A stretch of 64,000 nt of DNA, from positions 4,239,207 to 4,303,206 of the forward strand of contig CM060127.1 in NCBI GenBank assembly GCA_030522415.1. The letters are read 5' to 3'. Made by a program: the position numbers and the translations under genes. The notes under the pieces were generated by a model. That model did not search any database and had not been told where the DNA came from. It saw only the letters and a list, made by a program, of their open reading frames with translations. Of this stretch, positions 54,015 to 64,000 are shown one piece after another. This stretch comes from Channallabes apus. Lineage: Eukaryota; Chordata; Actinopteri; Siluriformes; Clariidae. Position 1 is the stretch's first letter. The number at the start of each line of letters is the position of its first letter.

Positions 54015-55215
54015 TAATCAAAAAGCAGACTAAACATCTTACTTCAATTGCTGGGGTTGAGATAAACCATACCATGTCTAACACTAGCACTACACACACG
54101 CAGATGAAAATCAATCATAAACATTTACACACTAAAAGGTAAAAGTTTACATTTAGAGATCAGACGATGAAAGGAACGTTTCGTCTGAAAATGTAACTGT
54201 ATACAGATTGCCCTCTTTACTCAAAACACCGTCGATCAGCCGAGACGTGTTCAGCACCATTTCCTGGAACTACGAAGCTAATGGAAGAGAACAGCCTTTA
54301 CTTTAGCATGGTGCTAAACTAAATATGTGTGTGTGCAAGCCCATTTACAGTAGGTTTGTATATTAAACTTTCTGCTAAGATTAACCCTATTTGGACAGGA
54401 TTAGTTTTACACAGGAAAAACTGGGGAATGTAATTAACTCCTGTCCAAATCCAGGAAAATTGTGATATGTTTTGTATTTTACAAAAGGAACATCAGAAAA
54501 ATGTCATACACTGATCAATCAACTATAAGATTATTAAGCTTATTTATAATGAGCATTTTAACAAAAATTGTTCTATTGGAAAGTATTTTTGTTCCTTTTT
54601 AGACATTTTTTTCTTGAAAGAAGGATAATCATCTGCCAATACAACAAGAACTGTTTATTTAACATTTTTGTAATATTTGTCTAGACATAAATTTAATAAT
54701 CGTATATCTGGTTTTGTGTAAATGTATTTTAAGAAATTATAAACAGGTTTGTCTAGATTCAAGAATATCTCATTTGCTAAGATGTCATTTGTTGCACTGT
54801 ATACAGTATGTCTGAACTAATGTCAGTAAAGATTGTGGTACGTCCCACAGATGTGTTTTTTCTGCTCCTTTTTTCCTGTAAGCTTCACCAACTTGCACCA
54901 AAACTAAAACACATAAGGATTAATTACAGATGAAGGGAAGTAATGCGTCCGAGGGTTTTAGGGAAGTTACAGAGTTCCTAGCCCAGCTCCAAGGTCAGGT
55001 CTAACCAAACGGACTGCTTTACTCCCACCACAATCAAAGAAGTATGCAGCTTTATGGGGTTCCTTGATTTCTAACATCTGGGGTTCAGAATGTTGGCATG
55101 TCCTCGACTCTAACCATCCTGCTCAAGAGGGGAATGAAACGTCTCCAACCGACCACCCAAGCATTCAGAAAGATAAAATAAGCTTTTAATTCGGCCCAAT
55201 GCTTTAATTCGGCCC
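54011..55215. other. Unannotated, with one short palindromic MITE-like segment
   Basis: TTTGGACAGGATTAGTTTTA (54390) and its inverted partner CTCCTGTCCAAATCCAGG (54438-54455) form an imperfect hairpin of about 70 bp. A TTTAATTCGGCCCAAT word is duplicated at 55184 and 55203. No exon seen. Confidence 0.45.
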
Positions 55216-55218
55216 AAT

Positions 55219-55720
55219 CTACAATCAGAGGTGGAAGGTCCATTTCCTTCATATGTATCCGTTCCTTACTTAAGTAGTTTTTATAATACATACTTTATAC
55301 TTTGACTCCACTTCATCCAGCAACAAATACTTGTACTTTCATGCTTCACTATGATTCTGCAAAACATTTCTTTGTATAACCAGAGGAGTGGGTAATACTT
55401 GAAGCAGTAATATCGCCCCCTACTGAATATAATGTGTAATTGGCTGTTTGATTTGCTTATCCTTTATAAAATGCTTAGCAAGTGTTTAAAACCAGAAGTG
55501 GAGACGGATGCAGACAGCGAAGAAACTGCATCAGCAACAGAAACCGGATAAAGAGAGCTAATTGCTATGAGTTAGCTACTGCGAGCTAATACACACTCAG
55601 TACATTTGATACTTAAGTAAATTCGAAGGTGAGTTTGTATTGTAAATAAGACTTCTGCTTTTACCTAAGTAATGTTTTTACCTGCTCTACTTTTATTTTA
55701 ATACAGGATTTGCATCGCTA
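55219..55720. mobile_element. Candidate degenerate hAT-like non-autonomous repeat
   Basis: CAGAGGTGGAAGGTCC at the left, TTACTTAAGTAG and TACTTAAGTAAA inside, and ACCTAAGTAATGTTTTTACC near the right end resemble a common fish repeat beginning AGAGGTGGG...CTCAAGTA. Boundaries and target duplication were not established. Confidence 0.35.
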
Positions 55721-55869
55721 CATTAATCTGTTCAAAGTTCAATAAAGCAACTTACAAACCAGAGCTTCCAATCTCCCACTTAAAGCCAATCAAGGCTCCC
55801 CCCATCTTTAACCTCCAACACCTTTACATGGTCCACCAACTTGCTTACACGTACAAACCCACCACCACC

Positions 55870-55985
55870 AAGTTACCACCGTTGAGCCCTTGAGCAAGGC
55901 CCTTAACCCTCAACTGCTCAGATGTATAATGTGATCGAATGCAAGTCGCTCTGGATAAGGGCGTCCGACAAATGCATAAATGTAT
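55870..55985 (+). mobile_element. SINE/LINE tail fragment (GTCGCTCTGGATAAGGGCGT)
   Basis: CCCTTGAGCAAGGCCCTTAA, CAACTGCTCAGATGTATAAT and AGTCGCTCTGGATAAGGGCG match, in order, the 3' region shared by several fish SINE and LINE families, ending in an AAATG repeat. Confidence 0.65.
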
Positions 55986-56281
55986 ATTTGATAGGACAAC
56001 TAGGACCAGCCGCGCATCAGTGAGCCTTGGCTGCCCATGACCCTGTCATTTATGCACTGGTTTTCCATCTTTAGAGCACGTTTGCTATGTCCGGACCACA
56101 TCAGACTGGGAACATCTCACAAGAGTTGCAGTTTAGGTGCTGCTCTGACATCATGGTTTATCCTTTGTGTGGGTGGGATAAATTAGGCAGTGAGTGAACT
56201 CTTTTTTTTTTTGGGCAAGTGTTAGGATTTGAGTGACTTTGACAAGGACAGAATATCATGGCAAGGTCACTACAGGCATGT

Positions 56282-56610
56282 AACTCATCGTCTGTACCGC
56301 TTAATACTGCATACAGGGTCACAGGGGCCTGGAGCCTATCCGCACGAGGCAGCGTACACCCTGGAAAGAGTGCAAATCCATCACAGGGCACACACATACA
56401 CACACTCCCACACTCATTCACACACTATGGGCAATTTGGGGGACTCCAATTAGCCTAATCTGCATGTCTTTGGTCTGTGGAGGAAAACCAGTGCACCCGG
56501 AGGAAACCCACCAAGCAGGGGAAGACCATGCAAACACCCTGCAAACGGGTGAGAATCGAACCTGAACCCTGGAGGTGCAAGGCAACAGGGCTAACCACTA
56601 AGCCACCTTG
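56282..56610 (-). mobile_element. tRNA-derived SINE (family A), diverged copy
   Basis: Full order of family A segments on the - strand, with small deletions in the GGATAGGCTCCAGG region and next to the B-box. Older than its neighbour at 56892-57256. Confidence 0.85.
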
Positions 56611-56891
56611 CTGCTTGTGGTAATACTAATGACCTAGTAATGTTTAAGCTCTTATAATAGAGAACAAAACAGTCTCACCAAACGTGGTGAGTGTGTGATG
56701 ATTACCGTATGCTAACCTGGAGACTGCAAGCTTCCACAACTGTTAGCTACATGAACCTTGTAGATCCAGAAGCAAAAACTTTGTCAATTTGTTCAAAAGC
56801 CTTCTTTAGTATGACCTTCAACATAACATGAACTGCTGTGTGTGTGTGTTCAATATATACATGTATTATGTTCCTGAAATTTCCTGAACTT

Positions 56892-57256
56892 TCATTCATT
56901 CATTCATCTTCTATACCGCTTAATCCTGTGTTCAGGGTCGCGGGGACCTGGAGCCTATCCCAGGAGACTTCGGGCACTAGGCGGGGTACACCCTGGACAG
57001 GGTGCCAATCCATCGCAGGGCACACACACATACACACACTCACACACTACGGGCAATTTGGGAACGCCAATTAGCCTAACCTGCATGTCTTTGGACTGTG
57101 GGAGGAAACCGGAGTACCCGGAGGAAACCCACCAAGCACGGGGAGAACATGCAAACTCCATGCACACAGAGACGGGAATTGAGCCTGGCCGGGGAATCGA
57201 ACCCGGACCCTGGAGGTGCAAGGCGACAGTGCTAACCACTACACCACCGCGCCGCT
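56892..57256 (-). mobile_element. tRNA-derived SINE (family A) with 12-bp target duplication
   Basis: Complete copy on the - strand: head GCGGCGCGGTGGTGTAGTGG, B-box GGTTCGATTCCCCGG, tail TATAGAAGATGAATGAATGA. The flanks TTTCCTGAACTT at 56880-56891 and 57257-57268 are identical, as expected from LINE-mediated target-primed insertion. Confidence 0.93.
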
Positions 57257-57430
57257 TTTCCTGAACTTAGACTTTGTTAATCTTTAAACTTCAGCACATC
57301 CTGGTGTTCTGACTGACACAGCTGGACAAATGGAGACAGGCTAGGACACAAGTGACCTAGAAGTCTAATAAAAGACATTTGTCACGAATATCATGGTGGC
57401 AGATTTACTACTCAAGCTGTTTGTTAGTTA

Positions 57431-57513
57431 ATGTGTGTGTGTGTGTGTGTGTGTGTGTCCTCCATGCTTCCCCCCTGATGGGAGTTTAATTGAATAGATC
57501 CTGGGCCCTAAGG

Positions 57514-57570
<57 letters not shown>
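57431..57570. repeat. Two (TG)n tracts
   Basis: TG at 57431-57458 and 57515-57569. Confidence 0.95.
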
Positions 57571-57959
57571 AGAGAAAAATAAAGACACGAGAGTGGAAGC
57601 TGGAGATGTAGCTACTGCCCTCCTAGATGAGTGTGGGCTTATTTTCATTCCCAAAATCCACCAGCCAGCACAGACAATGAAAATCATGATAAACAGCCAT
57701 TACTGTATGAATATTACAGAGATAAGGTTCAGCTCAGTTTCATTAAGCAAGATGAAAATATAAATATTGTTACAGATTTAAGGTAAGGATGGGAAATTTT
57801 GAATGTAGGTTTTTGTAACTTAAAAAATTTTAAAGTGTGGAAAAAGGATTAACAGTAGAGAATAAGGTATAGGTGTGTTAGTGATATAGATTTATGGTTA
57901 AGGCTAATATACATGTAGGAGTACGGGTAGAATGTGTATTTGGTTAGAGTTCAGGATGT
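57571..57959. other. No feature recognised
   Basis: Unique-looking sequence; G-rich words begin to appear after about 57900. Confidence 0.5.
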
Positions 57960-58475
57960 GGGCAAAAGGTTATAGGACGCAAGGGTTAGGGTCCAGGGTG
58001 TAGAGATAAGGGGACAGGGTGTAGGGATAAGGGGACAGGGTGTAGGTGTTAGAGCAGAGGATGTAGGGGTTCGGATGGAAGATAGAGGGGTTAGGGTACA
58101 AGATATAGAGTTTAGGGTAGAAGGTGTAGAGATTAGGGTAGAGGATGTAGACAGGGTGTAGGGCTAAGGGTACATGGTGTAGGGATTAGAGCATCGGATG
58201 TAGGGGTTAGGATGTAGGATAGAGGGGTTAGGGGACAGGATGTAGGGATTAGGGCACAAGGTGTAGAGATAAAGGGACAGGATGTAGAGATAAAGGGACA
58301 GGATGTAGAGATAAGGGGACAGGATGTAGGGATAAGGGGACAGGGTGTAGGTGTGAGAGCAGAGGATGTAGGGGTTCGGATGGAAGATAGAGGGGTTAGG
58401 GTACAAGATATAGAGTTTAGGGTAAAAGGTGTAGGGTTTAGGGTAGAGGATGGAGGGATAAGGAAAATAGTTATT
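57960..58475. repeat. G-rich 21-bp minisatellite containing TTAGGG, with higher-order repeat
   Basis: Units such as GGGATAAGGGGACAGGGTGTA, many with TTAGGG or TTAGGGT. A longer block beginning GAGCAGAGGATGTAGGGG occurs twice, about 305 bp apart (near 58051 and 58356), showing block duplication. The frames on the other strand (Pro/Ser/Leu repeats) are translations of the repeat. Confidence 0.85.
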
Positions 58476-60597
58476 GGGGAATAATGTTTACAGCACAGGC
58501 GCATTAAGCATTAGAAATGATGGATTACAAATATTAGTGATTAGGAATTTGTGTATGGTTATTAAGAATAAAAACACTGCTGCAACTGAATGAACAAGAG
58601 AACTATAGGTCAACTCTATTTGGTCAGCACAAAGTAGTTTTCAAAACAATCATTTCTGATGGGGGAAGGAAGTGACATCACTCGTGCTCTGTGTCCTGAT
58701 TGGTCACGGTGGCTGCGTATCTGCGGTGTATCTGAGCCGGCTGCTGTGTGTGTTCTCCTTCACACGTCTGCTCGAGGAGAGAGGGAGGGGGGAGGAGGTG
58801 CCCCAGTCTGGGTGGGGCCAGGTGGGGGAAAAAATATCTAACACACAAACACACACACAACAGATTGCAATGTCATGTTACTGACAAACTTTCCTGCCCT
58901 GATACAAAATGCTGACACTGGAGACTCCTTACATAAATGATACATAAACATCTCCGAACAGAAGACTTGAGATGTATTCAAATACGCTGAATGGTCGTTA
59001 CTATAGAACCGATAATTTTGCATTAATATCATGAATATAAACCTGTGATTTGCAGCTGGAAATTAGCTAATAACTAACTCTAGGACATTTTTTTGTAATT
59101 ATCTACCCAATGGGGTTTTATTTATTTAAGTATAAAAGCATGACGGACTATAAAAGCATGTTTCAATAAAAAAAAAAAAATAAATTAATCACATGATACA
59201 AACAGGTGCAAAGACAGAAGATTTAGTGAACACACTCCATGCTGTAATACAGTCTTTATTTTCTGCACACAAACAAACCACCAAATCGTTCTGTTACTGT
59301 ATAAACCCGTTCCAATCTGTTCAGGATGATTCTATAGAACTGACTACAAGGGTCCATGATTCATTCGCGAAGGATTAAAAGGGTAGAGTCAGGGTCTAGC
59401 AGTTAAGACTCAGGGTTAGGAGGTAGAGTGTGCGAGGTATAGAGGTACAAACCTCAGGCTTCAACATCATACAACTCAGAAGACGCCAATTCATTACTTA
59501 AACCGTCTTTTTTTTTCTCCCTTATACGATGTGTTTCACTCATTTTCCAAATGACCCATGCCCTGGCAGAGACCAGCAGAGTTGAACAACAAGCCGGGGG
59601 AGGGGCTCTTCTTATATGAGGTCACATTAGGGCGGAATCTAATTAGCTTGTTTAAACCAACTTCCAATACGAACATGGAAAACGGACAAGATGCAGACAT
59701 TGTGTAGCAGGTGATTTTTGTATAGTAGGGGTCCTTTAAAATAAATTGAATCTGATTCGTGAAAGGAGTTTAAAAAGTATATAAAAGTTTAAAGAATATT
59801 TTTGTCATGTTTTAATGATAACCCATTTCTAATAACTCATAATCAACGCTATATAAAAATTGATTGATGATCTTATGATGAAATTAAGGATTACGACTAG
59901 ATTAAAAGTTTCAAAAGGGTTCAATTCAAGGTCACCTGAAGGGACAGAGCGCCGCACCAGAGCTGATGCACAGTTCAGGAAATTATTCTCGAAACCTGAA
60001 CTGCGACAGCTTCTGCAGCAGATCCTCTGATTCAGCTGTAAACTATTTAACTAAAGGAAGACCTGAGAGGTCAGGCCATGAGGTCACTTCCTGGTCTGAT
60101 AAGTCAAACAGAGACACGGCTTTGTTTAAGGACACCTGGACAGACCAAAAACAGGTCAGGTGAGTCAGAGGTTTTAGCTTAATGTTGAAGTAGTGGGATC
60201 GAAACTATGACATGAGGGATGTTTGCGTAAGGGTTCCAGCATTGAGGAACAAATTTTATTTCAGAAATGCCACGGCTGATTGGCTAAGAGCTGCTGTGAA
60301 CTGCGCGTTAGGTTTACTTACCTGTAATAATAAAGAAACTAGATTTGGCACCAGAAAGAGCTGAAGGAGGGAAGTGAGGAGAAGAGTGCAATGGACAAGC
60401 ACAATGGGCTCAGTGTCTCCCTCTGCTATTAGTCAGGTGTAACAACATGACACACTCTTGATCAGGGGTGAAATCAGTCCTGGGTCATTTCCAGTCAAAA
60501 AAAAAAAAAAAAAAAAGACTTGCTGGTTAAATAAAAGTAACTTTAATTCAGAATTTGCCAGGGTATATATGAATAATTTCAGGGTTGACTGTATATA
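58476..60597. other. No gene or element recognised; one G-rich patch
   Basis: A G-rich segment at about 58778-58829 (GAGGGAGGGGGGAGGAGG then GGGTGGGGCCAGGTGGGGG) could form a G-quadruplex. Short AT tracts and a poly-A run (60497-60516) are otherwise all I see. Confidence 0.5.
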
Positions 60598-61785
60598 CAA
60601 GGGTTGGACAATGAAACTGAAACACTGTCCAATTTAGTGTTGGAGGTTTCATGGCTAAATTTGACCAGTCTGGTGGCTAATCTTCATTGACTGCACATTC
60701 CACCAGGAAGAGCAGAGTGTGAAGGTTTAATTAGCAGAGTAATAGCACAGTTTTGCTTAAAATATTGCAATGCACACAACATTATGGGTGGCATATCAGA
60801 GTTCAAAAGAGGACAAATTGTTGGTGCGCGTCTCGCTGGCGCATCTGTGACCAAGACAGCCTTTGTGATGTATCAAGAGCCAAACTACATCCAACAGGAC
60901 GCAATAGATGCAAGAGGAAGATGTCTGAAAGGGACGTCTGGGTGCATAAAACCACAGCTGCCCAACTCACTGCAGAATTAAATGTGCACCTCAACTCTTC
61001 TGTTTCTGTCGGGAGCTTCACAGGGTCAATGTACATGGCCGGGTGCTTTGGTCACTCGTGCCAATGCCAAACGTCAGTTTCAATGATGCCAGCGGCAAAA
61101 GAATCTTGGGCTGTGGACAATGTGAAACATGTATTATTCTCTCATGAGTCCACCTTCACCGTCTTTCCTACATCCAGGAGAGTTACGGTGTGGAGAAGCC
61201 CCAAAGAAGCGTACCACCCAGACTGCTGCATGCCCAGAGTGAAGCATGGGGGTGGATAAGTGATGGTTTGGGCTGCAATATAATGGCATTACCTAGGCAC
61301 AATACTAGTCCTAGATGGGCGCGTCACTGCCAAGGACTACCGGACCATTCTGGAGGACTATGTGCACCCAATGGTTTAAACATTGTATCCTGAAGTCGGT
61401 GCCGTTTATCAGGATAATAATGCACCAGTACACACAGCGAGACTGATAACAGAGTGGTTTGATGAACATGAAAGTGAAGTCGAACATCTCCCATGGCCTG
61501 CACAGTCACCAGATCTAAATATTACTGAGCCACTTTGGGTTGTTTTGGAGGAGCGAGTCAGAGGAAACATTTTCCAGCACCAGCATCTCGTAGTGACCTG
61601 ACCACTATTCTGCAAGAAGAATGAAGAAGAATGGCTCAGAATTCCTCTGGCCACTGTGCAGGACTAGTATCTGTTACTCACAAGATGAATTAATGCTGTA
61701 TTGGCTGCAAAAGGAGGCCCTACACCATACTAATGAATTATTGTGGTCTAAAACCAGGCATTTTAGTTTCATTGTCCAACCTCTG
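60598..61785 (+). mobile_element. Tc1-type DNA transposon, complete ends, decayed transposase
   Basis: The terminal repeats (about GGTTGGACAATGAAACT near each end) are bounded by TA at 60596-60597 and 61786-61787, the Tc1/mariner target. About 1.19 kb between them holds a + strand transposase remnant. A near-complete length with both ends makes this the least truncated DNA transposon in the window. Confidence 0.92.
60784..61600 (+). pseudogene. Tc1-like transposase, frameshifted and missing a catalytic Asp
   Basis: ATG at 60784 opens with ISEFKRGQIVGARLAGASVT, the N-terminal helix-turn-helix that binds the terminal repeat. After a frameshift near 60950, VLFSHESTFTVFPTSRRV is followed by PKEAYHPDCCMPRVKHGGG and an in-frame stop; the His replaces the first catalytic Asp of the FSDEST motif in active Tc1 transposases. 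A later frame gives VYQDNNAPVHTARLITEWF (second Asp) and SPDLNITEPLW (third acidic residue, Glu). Stops, frameshifts and the D-to-H change make it inactive. Confidence 0.88.
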
Positions 61786-61787
61786 TA

Positions 61788-62266
61788 TGTACGTATATAT
61801 ATTATTTTTATTTTTTAAGGTAGCATGACATTTACTTATTACAATTTCATCCTTAAAATTGATTTAATGAATTATTTTTTTATTACTTGAATGAAGAGAT
61901 TGAAACCTTTATTTATTGCATTATTTATTTATTTTGTTAATTGTTTTGCACGTTTTTTTACTAAATTGTAAATTTTTTGTTGGTTACCACAAGTTTAGTT
62001 TTTCTTAAGAAAAATTAACAAACAGAATGAACAAGACAAATTATTGTACATATATATTTTTTTTACATAAAAACATGATGCTGGACCCTTCCATGAGTGT
62101 CAGTGGAACATTAAACAAACGCTTGGTAAAACACACACACACACACCACATACAGGCAGTACGTGTGTGTATTTATGGTCCATTATTCACACTCTCAGGT
62201 GTCGCCGCTTTTGTATTAGTGGGCTGAGGAGGTGTGACTGAAGGGGAATGAAGACTTCTCTCTGTG

Positions 62267-62302
<36 letters not shown>

Positions 62303-62921
62303 ATGCAGCAATCAGCCAATCTTCATTAGCCTGGCATCAGTTGAGTCTTTTTTCTGTTAAAACAAGACAAACAGACACGCATTAAAGATGGCATAACAGG
62401 TTAAACACACAGACACACACACACACACCTCATGAGTCGCTCAGGTTACTGCGAGTCAGCCTCGGCTCATCTTCATTCAGGAAGAGTTTAAGCATGAAGT
62501 GTGTTGAGCACGGTGTCAGTAATAGGTTTGTCTCTGTGTGAGACACACCAGCACATTCCAGATGAGCAATGATGCGTATGAATATGTAGGAGTAAAAAAC
62601 GTCGTATGTACGGATGTCTAGAAAATATTTAGAAACATTTGATATCAAAACAGGAACATTTTTTTTTTTATTGCAAATGAAAAACAGCAGGACAGCACTG
62701 ACGAGATGGACCAGTGTAGAGCAACTGGGTCTAAAAAAAAATGCCTTTATTGCTGGAGTTATGGAGCAGGAACCGATGATGAGGTTGATCTGGTGCAAAA
62801 GTTTGCTTGATATTTTGCAGACAATGTTTTGCTCCTAGATATTCATTCATAAGCATCGTTGGCTCATCAGTATTGTGGTTGTGTCACACAGGAACAAACC
62901 TATTACAGTACAGTTCGATTC
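61788..62921. other. No gene recognised; short microsatellites
   Basis: AT-rich stretch, (CA) near 62132-62146, (TG) at about 62269-62300 and (AC) near 62407-62427. No exon found. Confidence 0.55.
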
Positions 62922-62929
62922 CGAGAGCT

Positions 62930-63853
62930 TAGGCCTGGGCGATAAAACGATAACGATATGTTTCGCGATAGACACGTGATCGATATCAATAAAAAATGTG
63001 TTCGATAGAACGTTCGATATTTTTTTATTCTTTGTCGGAAGAAAACAAGAGGTCGCAAAGCTAGTTTGGTTGCGGTCATGCGCACTCGCTCCGCGACCGG
63101 CTCTAGGACCCGGAAGTAGTACGGTCGCGATTCAGGAAGTATAAACGGAGACAAGATGGCGTTGACATTGGCACCCGCCCACCCGCCAAATGCGGGTAAA
63201 ATTCGGCTGTGGCGGGTAATAACTTTAGTCTCACTAGCCACATTGGCGGGTAGTTTATTCTTTGGTTTGACAACTGTTATGTACATCTATAATATTACTT
63301 GCTTTTTGTGTGAGACAACCAGAGGAAAAGAAACAGGCAGGAGAAAAACGGTATTCTTCTTTTACTGCATTCAGTGCGCACGACACATATAGTATACAGC
63401 GCGGTATTGCCCCCTGGTGGCCCGCCAGTGAATTAACATCAAACTCAAATATATTACAACAATATATTTTTGATGTAGTTTTCTCTAAAGGCATCTGATA
63501 TAATAAACACATTGCACTATTTTATTACACTTTATTAAGCATTTCTTGCATTTTCTTTTAATTTTGCACCTTAAATGTTAAGAGATAATTGTTAAGTGTT
63601 CATAGTGACGTTAGACTTATGTTTACATTTTAATTATTTGACTTTTCCATGGTTGTTGACATTTCTGTCTTAATAACTGATGGGACTATGATCATAGGAA
63701 GGTTAAGTTTAAAATAAAAATGTTTAAATATGATATATTCTTCTCCTGGTCCTTATTTTAAATGGGTCATAAAAAATATCAATAATTATCGATATCAACC
63801 GATATGAAACACTGATATCGTGATACAGTTTTCAGCCATATCGCCCAGCCCTA
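62930..63853. mobile_element. Non-autonomous hAT element with 8-bp target duplication CGAGAGCT
   Basis: The left end TAGGCCTGGGCGATAAAACG and the right end, inverted, TAGGGCTGGGCGATATGGCT are followed by runs of CGATAT words. Identical 8-bp flanks CGAGAGCT lie at 62922-62929 and 63854-63861. The interior has a GC-rich patch (63050-63190) with ACCCGGAAGTAGT and ACAAGATGGCG, reminiscent of ETS and YY1 sites in a promoter. No transposase frame is present. Confidence 0.9.
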
Positions 63854-64000
63854 CGAGAGCTCGTTCATAAGTCCAACAAACACTGTCTAGGACGAGAATA
63901 CTAACACAGCTGGCTATACAGAGTATAATACCTTACAGTGTTCTTTATAATCGTGCCTGATTGTTGAACGATTCACGTTAAAACAACGAGCAATGTCTGA

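Noticed and set aside
53840..54690. Downstream GTCTAGAC sites (53846, 54679) as pmepa1 enhancers
   Set aside because: They are isolated 8-mers beyond the gene end without neighbouring SMAD half-sites. Chance occurrence is likely.
61409..61654. - strand frames across the Tc1 element
   Set aside because: They are antisense shadows of the transposase remnant.

Overview
This is a stretch of vertebrate genome, most probably from a teleost fish and possibly a catfish (Siluriformes). The grounds are: one intron-containing vertebrate gene with canonical GT/AG splice sites; more than twenty (TG)n tracts; fish-type L1, Tc1/mariner and hAT elements; and seven copies of a tRNA-derived SINE of a kind I associate with catfish and other bony fish. 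There are no bacterial-style genes, no CRISPR arrays and no rRNA or tRNA genes outside SINEs.

The only host protein-coding gene I can support lies on the + strand. It is a PMEPA1/LDLRAD4-family gene, best called pmepa1, with coding exons at 22640-22766, 39612-39748, 40221-40274 and 41817-42311. The junctions stay in frame and give a 270-residue type I membrane protein. It carries the family hallmarks: a short N-glycosylatable lumenal segment, one membrane helix, two PPxY motifs for NEDD4-type ubiquitin ligases, and a PPNR SMAD-interaction motif between them. Intron 1 is 16.8 kb. The probable 3' UTR runs to about 45.17 kb. The CpG-rich promoter and intron 1 each contain a perfect GTCTAGAC SMAD site, which fits the family's role as TGF-beta-induced feedback inhibitors.

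Layout: 0-1.7 kb is low-complexity sequence with a Tc1 remnant. 1.74-7.31 kb is a decayed L1 LINE split by a solo LTR with a 4-bp target duplication. 7.35-7.64 kb is a 21-bp repeat that reads as amino-acid heptads. 9.5-12.8 kb is a CA/TA-rich satellite interrupted by an inverted-repeat element and SINEs. 13.9-16.85 kb is a 28-bp minisatellite with higher-order structure. 17.5-21.3 kb is a mosaic of transposon remnants. 22.1-45.2 kb is pmepa1, whose intron 1 holds a hAT element with an 8-bp target duplication, a nested Tc1/TTA-target element, a 28-bp repeat and long purine-rich tracts. Its intron 3 holds a perfect 44-bp palindrome and a 0.7-kb foldback. 45.2-49 kb is an AT-rich degenerate repeat field broken up by SINEs, a foldback pair and a Tc1-like MITE. 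49-60.6 kb is microsatellites, SINEs, a small hAT MITE and a G-rich minisatellite containing TTAGGG. 60.6-64 kb holds a decayed full-length Tc1 element and a second hAT element.

I found no multi-gene system. The interesting material is structural: nested insertions whose order can be read from their target duplications, large inverted repeats inside and beside pmepa1, and possible SMAD and splicing signals within it.
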